The notes under the pieces: model-generated | The model's database searches: none | What the model was told of the DNA's origin: nothing | The model's input: the letters and a program-made list of their open reading frames with translations, nothing else | Assembly: GCA_003255025.1 (NCBI GenBank) | Contig: QANY01013809.1 | Location: forward strand, 558,001-622,000 | DNA: 64,000 nt | From: Datisca glomerata | Taxonomy: Eukaryota > Streptophyta > Magnoliopsida > Cucurbitales > Datiscaceae | Reading direction: 5' to 3' | Part shown: in pieces, positions 1-10,360 of the stretch | Layout: each line of letters opens with the position of its first letter | Numbering within the stretch: the stretch's first letter is position 1 | Program-made: the position numbers and the translations under genes

Positions 1-864
1 ATGATTGGTGATGGAATGTTTTCTACAATTGTGTCTGGTAGACTCAACTTTGTAGATGGCACTCCCACTTTCTCAACTGCTACGTTTGGTAAGTTTTCCT
101 CTGCCTCCTTTTCTCATACTTGTTTTTATTAAGAAAATGATATTTGACTAAATGTGTAATACTTTGTGTAAACATACGTACATACAGCTGCAATTGGTAA
201 GGGCTTTATAGCAAGGGATATGGGATTCCGTAATACAGCCGGAGCAATCAAGCACCAAGCAGTAGCTCTAATGTCTACCTCAGACCAATCCATCTTCTAC
301 CGCTGTCAAATCGATGCATTTCAAGACACTCTGTACGCTCATTCGAATCGCCAATTCTACAGAGAATGCAACGTTTACGGCACAGTAGATTTCATCTTCG
401 GAAACTCAGCCGTAGTTCTCCAAAACTGCACAATTCTGCCAAGGCTTCCATTACCTGGCCAGATGAACACCATAACAGCGCAAGGTAAATTTGATCCGAA
501 TCAGAACACAGGCATTTCAATCCAGAACTCCATTATCGGTCCTTTCGAAAACCTAAGCACTACCCAAACGTACCTTGGACGACCATGGAAGAACTACTCG
601 GTGACTGTGTTTATCGGTAACAATATGGGAAGTTTGATAAACCCCAGCGGGTGGCTTCCGTGGGTTGGAACGTCGGGACCAGATACAATTTTTTACGCAG
701 AATTTCAGAACTACGGGTATGGTTCTTCAACAGCAAAGAGAGTGACGTGGAAGGGAGTGAAGAACATTACCAGTAGCATAGCGAAGAAGTTCACTGTTTC
801 ACCATTCATTCAAGGGAATACATGGATATCAGCTGCTGGTGTTCCTTTCAAATCTGGACTATAA
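1..864 (+). CDS. Pectin methylesterase (pectinesterase), 3' part, exons 1..88 and 188..864
   Basis: This enzyme removes methyl esters from cell-wall homogalacturonan and acts in the apoplast. The gene runs off the left edge, so the ATG at base 1 is an internal Met. Exon 1..88 ends at G|GTAAGT and the next exon starts at 188 after ACAG; the codon split across the intron reads Ala and the frame continues. Family blocks follow in order: MIGDG, NTAG, HQAVAL, QDTLY with the catalytic acid, VDFIFGN with the second catalytic Asp, and YLGRPW with the substrate-binding Arg. The stop is TAA at 862-864. No lesion is visible, so this looks like a working gene. The signal peptide, any pro-region and the GxYxE block lie outside the window, so type I and type II cannot be told apart. 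Confidence 0.95.
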
Positions 865-1185
865 CTGCGAATTTTTAATTTCAATGAAGTTTCTCTCTTC
901 ACAAATTGATTGTTCTTCGATTCCAAATATCTTCCATTTTTTTTGTTACTTGATCTGTTTGTTGTCTTGATTTTTTTTTTGAGTTTTTAAGGATAAATAT
1001 CCCTGTTTCATTTACTTATGGATTTTTATACTATTTTTTTAAAATAAAAAATTTTATACTCATGTCCATCAACTTACAAACTCTCATTCCTTATCATTTT
1101 TTTCAATATAAATGTTAAATCAATTTAATAATATATTATTATTCTTTTACTTATTTATTTTTTAACGAAACTTTTTCTTCTGCTT
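865..1185. other. A/T-rich 3' flank of the pectin methylesterase gene
   Basis: T-rich sequence with several AATAAA-like motifs near 1040-1110, suitable for 3'-end formation. I see no coding sequence. Confidence 0.5.
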
Positions 1186-2540
1186 GAAAAGTTCAAGTAG
1201 GTTTTTATAACTACTTGATTACTTTAAGTAAATATTTTTTTTTGTCAATCAAGACTCATCATCAAGCGAGTATTTGAAGGGTTCAAGTAATTGTTTATGA
1301 CTACTTGAATCTTTCAAGTAGTTGTTTATGACTACTTGGAGGGTTTAAATATTTATTTTTTTTGTCAATCAATTACCCATACACTAGATTATTACTTGAA
1401 GGATTCTAGTACTTGTTTATGACTGCTTGAATTCTTCAAGTAGTTATTTATGACTACTTAAATGGTTCTAGTAGTTGTTTTTTTGTCAATCAACTACACA
1501 TACACTAAGCGACTACTTGAAGGGTTTAAGTAGTTGTTTATGACTACTTGAAGTGTTCTAGTAGTCAATTTTTTTCATTCAATTACCCATACACCAGGTG
1601 ACTACTTGAAGGGTTCAAGAAGTTATTTTTTGTTTGATCTGTTAGTAACCCAAATACTAGTGACTACTTGAAGGTATCGAGTAATAATTTTATATTACTT
1701 TAACTCTTCAAATAGTTTTTTTTCTCTTGAAGTCTATTGTCTAGTAAGCAAATCACTACTTAAGGGATCAAGTATTAAAATTTTACTACTTGAACCGTTC
1801 AAGTAGTTTTTTTTCTTGAAATTTATTGTCTAGTAAGCTCGTTACTCACTACTTGAAGGGTTCAAGTAGTAATTTTATACTGAACCCTTTAAGTGAGTTT
1901 TTTTTTTAAGTCTATTGTCCATTGTCCAGTAAGCAAAAACTACTTGAAGGGTTCAAGTAGTAAAAAATTACTACTTGAACCCTTCAAGTAGTGATGAGTT
2001 TACTGAACAATAAACTTCAGGAGGAAAACAACTACTTGAAGGGTTCAAGTAGTATAAAATTACTATTTGATGTATCATAAGTCTCAACAAAACCCTAACA
2101 AATACTAAAAATTGTTGAATCACACACGATTTCCAACAATCGATCTTCCAAAACCTGTTGAATCCTATGAAAAAGCCCAAAATTACGATCGAAAAAACTT
2201 TCGGGCCTCCGAAAGTACTTAAAACAGTGTTTATTAGACTCGAAACCGGGCTGCAATTGGTAATCCTCGTCGCACATGTAGATCTCTGAATAAGCTTCGA
2301 TTTGATATCATATGGGCCACGTGGATCCACACGAGTCAAAAGTTATGCCCTCCAGAAATTGATTTGCGTGTGCCACGATCCATTTATTCCACAAATTCTA
2401 AAGTTACATCGTCTGCATCACTACTTGAACCTTTCATGTAGTGACGAGCTTACCAGACAACAGATTTCAAAAGAAAAAAACTACTTGAAGGGTTCAAGTA
2501 GTAAAAAATGACTACTCGAACCGTTGAAGTAGTCACATGC
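1186..2540. repeat. Array of 23-bp palindromes (family P1)
   Basis: The core is ACTACTTGAA, spacer GGG, then the reverse complement of the first arm. Exact copies start at 1848, 1939, 1970 (opposite orientation), 2031 and 2480, with many one- to four-mismatch copies from about 1195 onward. Between the palindromes recur other short strings: TTGTTTATGACTACTTGA, GTCAATCAATTACCCATACAC in the left part and TCTATTGTCTAGTAAGC in the right part. This gives a higher-order unit of roughly 100-120 bp carrying two palindromes. A 330-bp stretch (2075-2410) without the repeat interrupts the array. No coding capacity is evident. Confidence 0.9.
2075..2413. other. Repeat-free island inside the P1 array
   Basis: Mixed-composition DNA without the palindrome. 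Short open frames exist on both strands but match no family I recognise. It may be flank of MULE-1 or unrelated host DNA. Confidence 0.4.
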
Positions 2541-2689
2541 TCACTGGAAAATTGATTGCAGGAATCAAACTGATGACTACATGATGGATACACGATCATC
2601 ATGTAATATTCTATTTTATTATGTATTTTTCTTGTACTGACTTCCATCATTGATGTACATACAGATATGTCTGAAGTTTGAATTTTTGT

Positions 2690-5427
2690 AATCCATGATG
2701 GAGATTGGGTGAAAATGGTACAACATGGTCCTTTAATGGAGAGAAGACCAAATTATTAGAGATATCAACTAACTGCACTTACCACAAGCTATTGGGTATA
2801 TTGCATGAAGAACTCTAAATAGACCCCTCAAAGTATGATATGTCCATCAAATTTCTTTATAGAAGCCATGTCCTTTGCCCTCCTGCTGAAATTTTAAAGG
2901 ATAGAGATTTATAGTTCTTTATTAAGGAGAATGGATCAGAATCACTTCAAACCCCATTATTTATAAGTACCAAGCCTAAATTTTTTAAATTTCAAAGCTC
3001 GGTTCTTGAAACCACAATGTCACAACAAACTTGGGTTCCTGAAACTAGAGGGTTATACCAAATTTGGGTCCCTGAAACACAAATGTCATGACAACCTCTA
3101 CATGAAAGCATTCCTCACTTTGGGAGTTTTGATCATTTTGAAAGATACTATCATTATGATGATGTTTTTTATCATGACGAGAATGATGTTTTTGAGGATG
3201 AGGATGTTGATGTTGATGATGATGATGATTTTGATCATGGGGCATATGATGATGTAATCTGTGGAGATGACCATGATGAAGCCATCAGTAGAGACGACCA
3301 TACAATAATTCCAGACTTGAATACTGGTGGTGAACCCGAGACCACATGTCCATTGCCATCAAAACCTGATTTGAATGAACAACGTCCTAGGTCTAGTGAG
3401 CAACGAGCTGATTTGAATCAGCTTGTAACAGACACAATGATATATGATGATTTGTACAATGATAAAACTGAGTTGTTTAAGGTTGCCCGTATGATGACCA
3501 TCTAGAGAAATTTTAAGTTTTGGATCTTTAAGTCAAACCAGTCAATATTGATACTTGTATGTGTTGAGAAAACATGTCAATGGAGGTTACGGCCCATGAA
3601 ATTGAAAAATTGTCGATACTCTAAAGTTACAAAGTTCATCAATACACATACACGGGCATTTGAAGTATTGAGACATGAACACATCAGGCTACATTTTTTA
3701 TTGATTGGTCATTCTATAAGGTCTAAATACACGGGTTTCAGACGTATAAATAGGAAAAAAAATATCTTTGAAGATGTTCAGCTTGATTTTGGTGTCAGCA
3801 TAAGTTTCCATAAAGAATGGAGGGAAAGGAAATATACTTTGGAATTAGTTCGAGGGTCGCATGAAGACAACTATTGGATGCTCCAAGCATATTGTCACAT
3901 GTTAGAATAAAAAAATTTCGGTATTTATTTTTTATTTTGCCATCATAATGTCTACATAAGTACTACACGAGCCTCATGTAGCCATCGTGTATACTACATG
4001 ATGGGTACACCGACCTCGTGTAGTCATCGTGTTGTCTATGGGATGCCTACACTGACCTCGTGTAGTCATCGTGTTGTCTACGTGATGCCTACACTGACCT
4101 CGTGTAGTCATTGTGTAGTCTACGTGATGTTTACACGGACCTCGTATATGAATCTTGTACACTATATACTCTATCGATTTTAATACAATAATATTAAATA
4201 TTTTTTAATGACATTAACAGACATAAAGACCGATGAGTAATATCATTTTAAATATTTTTTTTCATGGCTCTTAGACTCTCTGTTCATGAATTTTTCAGAT
4301 GTATATGGCCTGGCATTGCTATTGACGTAACTGCCTTAAAAGCCAAATACAAAGGAGTATTATTTGTTACAACAACAAAGGATAGGAAAAACCAAGTATA
4401 TCCCATTTCATTTGGAGTCGTAGATTCAAAAAATAATGATTCATGGGAATGTTTCTTCCGTTAACTTCACGATGTAATCGATGATCTGGAAGACTTGATG
4501 TTTATATCCGATAGACATACAAGTATACTAAATACTGTACAAGTTGTCTTTTTCATTGCGCTTCATGGAGCTTGCGTATTTCATATGGGCCAAAATATCA
4601 AATCAATTTATAAAATGGAAGATGCGGTCGCATTATTTTTTAAAACATCAAAGGAATGCCGTTGATCCAAATTTGATTAGCTGATGACTCATTTTACAAA
4701 TGCATTTTCAGATATCTCTCAATACGTGTCGGTGAGGGGAGTTGAGAGGTGGGCACATTCCCATTTTGATGGAACGACTACAAACATCACATAATGTTTG
4801 AATGAGATTTTGAATGATGCTAGAAAAGTTTCCATTACATGCCTTATAGAACATTGACATGTTACAACAGTGGTTCTATGAATGATGGATGACTTCTTGT
4901 CAAGTCACATCGTAGATGATAGATTGGGTTGAGACTGAGCTTAAAAAGAAGCATCTTGCATCACGATCATTATCATTGTTTCCTTCGGACATCGACAAGT
5001 TTTGTGTCGCGGGTAAGGGTAGGGAAGCATTGGTAAACTTGCATCTGAAGGCATGTACGTGCAAAGAATTTGATCTTGATCAAATTCAATGCAAGCATAC
5101 GTTGGTTGCATGCCAGCAGCATAATATTTCCGCATACAGTATGTGTTTTAGATTCTATAAAAATGAGGCTTTAATTACTACTTATGCGGAAATAACACAT
5201 CCTCTCAGAGATCAAGCAAATTGGATCATCAACAGGAGGTTCATGAAAAGGTGATATTGCCACCTATAACGAGGTGGCAAAGTGGCAGACATAGGACATA
5301 TAGAATTCCATCTAGAGGCGATGAAGTAGTGAGAAGGAAATGCAAACGTTGTGGGCAAATTGACCACAACAGACAAATGTGCAGAAATCCAATTCCTCTA
5401 TCTCAACGGGATGACCAAGCCACTTAA
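2690..5427 (+). pseudogene. MuDR-type transposase of MULE-1, decayed
   Basis: Pieces of one transposase appear in the right order over several frames. 2690-2990 resembles the N-terminal region, followed by an Asp-rich stretch around 3150-3290. 3317-3910 holds the MuDR N-terminal zinc region (VEKTCQWRLRP) and ends in GSHEDNYWMLQAY. 4290-4460 holds the start of the catalytic core, with first Asp in IDVTALKAKYKG and YPISFGVVDS. ISDRH near 4505 carries the second Asp. 4916-5254 holds a SWIM zinc finger (CTCKEFDLDQIQCKH), and 5336-5390 a CCHC knuckle (CKRCGQIDHNRQMC). The third catalytic residue, expected as Glu before CLNEIL, is a TAA stop at 4792-4794. There are further stops at 3503, 4462 and elsewhere. 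It cannot make an active enzyme. Confidence 0.88.
3953..4165. repeat. P2 palindromic minisatellite, block 1 (42-bp period)
   Basis: About four to five copies of a 42-bp unit, each containing CCTCGTGTAGTCATCGTG and a later CTACGTGATG, so arms of the GTGTAG/CTACAC type face each other. The block sits between the N-terminal and catalytic parts of the MULE-1 transposase, where an intron is likely. Because 42 is a multiple of three, both strands stay open over the array. Confidence 0.88.
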
Positions 5428-5514
5428 ATATAAAATAATGACCTTTGTAAACTTAAATTAAATATTAATATAGAAATATACTTGTGTTTGTTATTTAATA
5501 ATGTCATAAAGTTT

Positions 5515-5830
5515 AATTAGCCTACATGAAGTCATCGTATAGGCTACACAAAGCCTACACGATTTCCTTGAAGTCATCGTGTAGGCTACATATATGATCA
5601 CTACAATATGACTGTGAAGTCATCGTGTAGGCTACACAATGCCCATGAAGTCATCGTGTCGGCTGCACAAAGCCTACACGATGCGCGTGAAGTTATTGTG
5701 TAGGCTATATGAACACTACAATATGACTGTGAATTCATCGTATATGTTACACGATGTCCATGAAGTCATCGTATAGGCTACATGAACACTACATGATGCT
5801 CGTTAAGTCATCGTGTAGGCTACATGAAGC
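5515..5830. repeat. P2 palindromic minisatellite, block 2
   Basis: Repeats of TGAAGTCATCGTGTAGGCTACA with inverted AAGCCTACACGATG segments. It fills the gap between the 3' ends of the convergent MULE-1 genes, so a read-through transcript from either side would carry strong hairpins. Confidence 0.85.
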
Positions 5831-6671
5831 CTACACTAAACATATAGTAACCAAAAGCATTCAACAACGTATAAGAAAATTGGGCATTACAAATACAAGT
5901 TATAAAAATCCACAATTCATGAGGGTGTATAAAAATGAGAAGTTTGTTAAGAAAAATACGGTTCCGAGTTTTTAAGCTTAAAAAATCTATAAAAATTCAT
6001 AAAATATATCCAAATTATTTTGGTACAACTATGCCACGTGCAAATAACTCAATTGCAATTCGTCTTCGATATTCTAGCATTTTTTGTTGAGTTATTTCTT
6101 GGAGATTCTTCCCATATGCGAGGGTTTCGATAAACTTAAAGGTGAATACCCCACAATCAAACCTACAAAATAAATAAAATGTAAAAACTTAATTAAATAA
6201 TATGTATGGACTTTTAAGTGGGCCTTCAAAAAAATGTATATTTCACTTATCCATTCTCTTGTTGTGGACACTTCATGATCTCATATTTCCACTCATCTTT
6301 GGGTTTAATCTCATTTCTTCTCTCATAAATGTTCATCATTTGAAGCATCCAAGAGACAATCTTCATAAAAGGTTTCATTATTTCAATGTACAAGAAGCGT
6401 TGATATGACGTGTTCATGGAGTTATAAATATGAACAAGATCAATCGCAATCCAATGACTATGGTTCTCATTCATTGGAAAGATAACCTTAACAGACTGTT
6501 CCCAGCTCCTTCCAAAATTTGTCTGCAAGCCGAGGACCTGGTAACTGAGTGAATCATCAATGTCAAGATCCCAACACGCAGAATCTTACTCAAACTTTTC
6601 TATTCGGCCAGACATGTTCCCCTGTAATGTCACGGGAAAAAAATTTAAATCCTTAATGTCAATAAAAAATG

Positions 6672-6850
6672 GTCATGAAACTACATGAAGTCTACCCGTG
6701 AAGGCCTCGTGTAGTCTTGGGCCTCGTGTAGACTTCATGCAGCCTTCACGAGGCAACGTGAAGGCCTCGTGTAGACTTCATGTAGTATGGGCCTCGTGTA
6801 GTCTACACGAGGCAACGTGAAGGCCTCGTGTAGACTACATGAAGTCATCA
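6672..6850. repeat. P2 palindromic minisatellite, block 3
   Basis: Copies of GAAGGCCTCGTGTAGACTTCATG alternate with inverted CTACACGAGGCAACG. GCCTCGTGTA-G-TCTACACGAGGC (about 6791-6813) is close to a perfect palindrome. It lies in the Ulp1-gene intron between the exons at about 6885-6960 and 6251-6620. Confidence 0.85.
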
Positions 6851-7164
6851 TTAAGTTCAAAAACAAATGTTACTTACCTGTAGAATCAAATATTGATTCT
6901 GATATGAGGGTTGTAGTCTTGCCAATCTCTCGTCATGAGCTCCAGGTATGCATCGAGATGCTGCAATGTAATAAAGATTAATATAAGATATTTATATTTA
7001 TTTTACATACCACATTAAAAAAATTATAAATAACTTCTTACATCTTACTCAAGCCATGCATAAGGTGAAGAGACTAGTTTTTTGAACGAGGTAACATCAA
7101 CGGTGTAAAATCCAATGTCTACTTTCTCGTTCCTGTACACCATAATTATAGATCAAAATTAGGT

Positions 7165-7570
7165 ACGCGATTGATTTACTACATGGTGCTACACGATATC
7201 AGTGTAACATCGTGTATACTGTACGATGACTACATGAGGTCAGTGTAACCATCGTGTATACTACACGGTGACTACATAATGTCATTGTAACCATCGTGTA
7301 TACTATACGATGGCTACTCGAGGTCAGTGTAACCATCGTGTATACTACACGAGGGTTACACTGACCTCGTGTATACTACACGATGGCTATACGAAATCAG
7401 TGAAACCATTGTATATACTACACGAAATCAGTGTAACCATCGTGTATACTACACGATGGTTACACGAAATCAGTGTAACCATCGTGTATACTACACGATG
7501 GTTACACGAATTCAGTGTAGCCATCGTGTATACTACACGGACATTACATGGATTTAGTGTAACCATCTTA
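7165..7570. repeat. P2 palindromic minisatellite, block 4 (42-bp period, largest)
   Basis: About nine units of 42 bp. In the cleanest copies (7430-7530) two dyads alternate: CATCGTGTA-TAC-TACACGATG and GTTACAC-GAAATCA-GTGTAAC. It lies in the Ulp1-gene intron between the exons ending near 7605 and starting near 7140. Confidence 0.92.
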
Positions 7571-7879
7571 TATGAGAATAATAAGTAAAATTACAGAACT
7601 TACCTTGCCCTAGGGGAGGTGAACCAGGCATTAAAACGGGCTTCATCCTCTAAAGATACATCACAATATGGTTGAAAAGGTTTGAAGTCCGTTTGGGCAA
7701 CGATATTCTCATCAACTTTTTTCCTTCGCTGATTCTTCTTTTCAACTTGTTCAATTTCTCAAGTAGGTGACTTTAGGACCCGAGATCTCTTTATCTTCCT
7801 CTTACGAAGTTCACCAAGGCAGACAAACTCTTCTTCTTCTCCATCGTTGGATTGCTCCGTTGATCAAACTAAATCCATC

Positions 7880-8455
7880 AATGCAGATATTATCGATGCA
7901 ACATTTTCTTCTCCTTTTTTGTTTATTCTTCTTCTTCTTCTATTTTTTTCAGCTTCTTCATCTTTTTATTATTATTTTTTATTCCCCTTTCTTTCTTCTA
8001 ATTCTTATTTTCTTCACCTTTTCCCCTTATTTTTCTTCTTCTTTGTGTATTTCTTTTTCTTCTATTTTTTCTTCTTTTTCTTTTTCTTCTTTTTTTCTTT
8101 TTTCTTCTTTTTCTTTTTCTTCTTTTTTGTTTTTTCTTCTGTTTGTTCTTCTTTTTTCTTTTTTCTCTTATATTTCTTTTGTCTCTTCTATAACTTCTTT
8201 CTCTTCTATAACTTCATTCTTTTCACATTCCTCCTCTTTATTACGTTCTTTCTCCTCTTCTTATTCTCTTCCTTCATTTTCTTATTCTTCTTTCTCACCT
8301 TCTCTTTCTTCTCTTTCTTCTCTCTCCTTTTCTTTTTCTTCTTCTTTCTTCTGTTCCTTATTTTCTTCTTCTTCATTCTATACCATCTTTTCTACTTATT
8401 CTTTCTCTCATTATTCATTTTTTTTTCTCTTCCTTCTCAGTCTCCTCCCCGTCGT
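7880..8455. repeat. Long polypyrimidine tract encoding the Glu/Lys-rich hinge on the minus strand
   Basis: Nearly 580 bp of TTC/TTT/CTT runs on the plus strand. Read on the minus strand it is GAA/AAG/GAG, a Glu/Lys-rich low-complexity hinge between the DUF1985 and Ulp1 parts. Plus-strand open frames full of Ser, Phe and Leu are artefacts. Such homopurine-homopyrimidine DNA can adopt triplex forms and probably grew by slippage. Confidence 0.8.
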
Positions 8456-8849
8456 TAGCCATTAACATGGTAGATCAAGGACATAATGAATAATCATTCA
8501 GGATCGATATTACCAGATGACCATCAAAATTTTAATTTAAAAAATTATAAAGAAAATGTCTGATTGCATGGACAGAATCTTCTTGTCCATTGAAATGATC
8601 TTTTGGTCCATTCTAATCATACATTTTTTCACCCAATCTTTATGTCCATTGAACTTCTTGGACACAATATTCTTCTCCTCTATTTTTTCAATGGCCTCCT
8701 CGGACCACTTCCTCATCTTCTTCTTCTCTTCTTCCTTTTCAATGACCTCTTCCTCCTCCTTAGCTTCCTCTTCTACTACAAAGGGTGACAGAGGAGGTGT
8801 CGACTAAAAAAATATATAATATTAAGTAGACAAACCAGAAAAATGGTAA

Positions 8850-8915
8850 CTACACGATCGGTTACATGGACCTCGTGTAGTCATCATGTTGTCTACACAA
8901 TGACTACATGAGTTC
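8850..8915. repeat. P2 palindromic minisatellite, block 5 (short)
   Basis: One to two units: GGTTACATGGACCTCGTGTAG, TCATCATGTTGTCTACACA and a following partial inverted arm. It lies between two exons of the Ulp1 gene (about 8970 and 8806). Confidence 0.75.
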
Positions 8916-9837
8916 CGTGTTCAAGAAAAAAGGGTAGAAAATGATTTTGAACATACCTACTCTCAAACTACTAATTTCCAATAACTTTTTTCTTCTTCAT
9001 TCTCAGTAGGGACCAAGGAAAGAACTGCCAACTAAAATCGAAAGAAATATTAATTAGTATATGTGAAAGTAATATAAATTAAATTGTCAAAATTATTCAC
9101 CAACATACATTCTCCTTGGGAAAAAAATATTTTTGAAGATTCTCAACCAGTACTATCATGGTCGGACACCACTTGAGAATTCTTGGCACCTTGGTCGAAA
9201 CTTGGTTATCATATAAACTACCCACCAAGGGGATAACTTCAAATACGAATGCTTATTTAAACAAAAGAGAGTAATTCAGTATTCATGACATAAATAATTC
9301 GATACATCACTACATAGAATTAAATAAATTGTACCTAGAAGCCAAAGGGACATCCATTGAGTGAATACCCATAAACTGCAGCGGGGTATTTCTATGTTTT
9401 TTTCTTTTTCTTGATCTTCAAGATCACCAAAAATAGCATGGCTCCTCCAACTCAGCCATGGTTATTGATTGGGCTTTGAAAAAGTATAGATCAGAGAGTC
9501 TGTTGGGCCCACGAGTCTTCTTCTCATCCCAGGCTTCACCGAACTTTAGTCCGGTCATCAACGAGAACTCCTTCTTGGAGAAGCACAATGGTTCCTCATT
9601 AACAAGAAATCATATTTCCTCTTCAGATGGAGTGTCGTTCACATATTCGACCTCTTTGGCCAGCACCTAATGGCAGACAGTTGCTGAAAACTTGGTCTTG
9701 ATAACCTCTATGCGATGAGTATTGCACTTTGCATTGACCCTTGCTTGTGAAATTCTGTTAACGTCATGAATGTATCTTAGTTGCATCTTTGATGAAGCCA
9801 TTACCTGTAGAAAATTCAAGGCAAACATAAGATCAGA

Positions 9838-10110
9838 AAATGTACACGATGCTCGTGTAGTTATCGTGTAGACTACACGTGGGGTACACGACCCTGATGT
9901 AGTCCCCTTGTACTACACGAAGGTCGTGTAAAGTCTCGTATAGACTACACGATGAACGTGTCCCCCTCGTGTAGTCCTCATGTAGTCTACACGAGGCTTA
10001 CATGACCCTCATGAAGACCTCGTGTAGTCGGACACACGTTCATTGTGTAACCATCCTGTAGTGTACACAATCCTCGTGTAGACTACATGATGGTTACATG
10101 ATGAGCGTGT
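9838..10110. repeat. P2 palindromic minisatellite, block 6
   Basis: Irregular copies such as TATCGTGTAGACTACACG and CTCATGTAGTCTACACGAGG, with spacing less regular than in block 4. It lies in the intron upstream of the Ulp1-gene ATG (intron about 9805-10369). Confidence 0.85.
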
Positions 10111-10139
10111 AACTAGAAAATAGACACGATGCAAGACCA

Positions 10140-10360
10140 GAACCTTAGAAATTCAGAAAAAAAAAACACTCAGAAACCCATAAGAAAAAAAAACACTCAA
10201 AAACCCAAAAAAATATATTAGAAAAAAAAAACAACCTTTTTATGATTCAAACATCCACAAAAAATAAAAACGCAGAAATCCAGAAAAGTTATCCAAAAAA
10301 GCAACTCAAAAATCCAGAAAAAACACCTCAGAATCTAGAAAATAAAAACTCAGAAACCCA
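10140..10360. repeat. A-rich degenerate short repeats
   Basis: Repeats of ACTCAGAAACCCA-like words separated by A-runs, in the leader intron of the Ulp1 gene close to its 5' end. Low complexity, no gene. Confidence 0.6.

Noticed and set aside
3974..4183. Open frames on both strands with 14-residue repeats (GQCRHHVDNTMTTR type)
   Set aside because: They exist only because the P2 unit is 42 bp, a multiple of three, without stops. No family match, and both strands are open at once.
7310..7588. 92-codon frame with WLHEISVTIVYTTR-type repeats
   Set aside because: Same cause: translation of the P2 array in an intron of the Ulp1 gene.
7767..8465. Plus-strand 232- and 203-codon frames rich in Ser, Phe and Leu
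   Set aside because: Reverse of the Glu/Lys hinge coding on the minus strand. The Phe-rich composition comes from the polypyrimidine tract.
1186..10110. CRISPR-like array (regular repeats with spacers)
   Set aside because: The repeats are palindromic, degenerate and irregularly spaced, there are no unique equal-length spacers or cas genes, and the DNA is plant nuclear.
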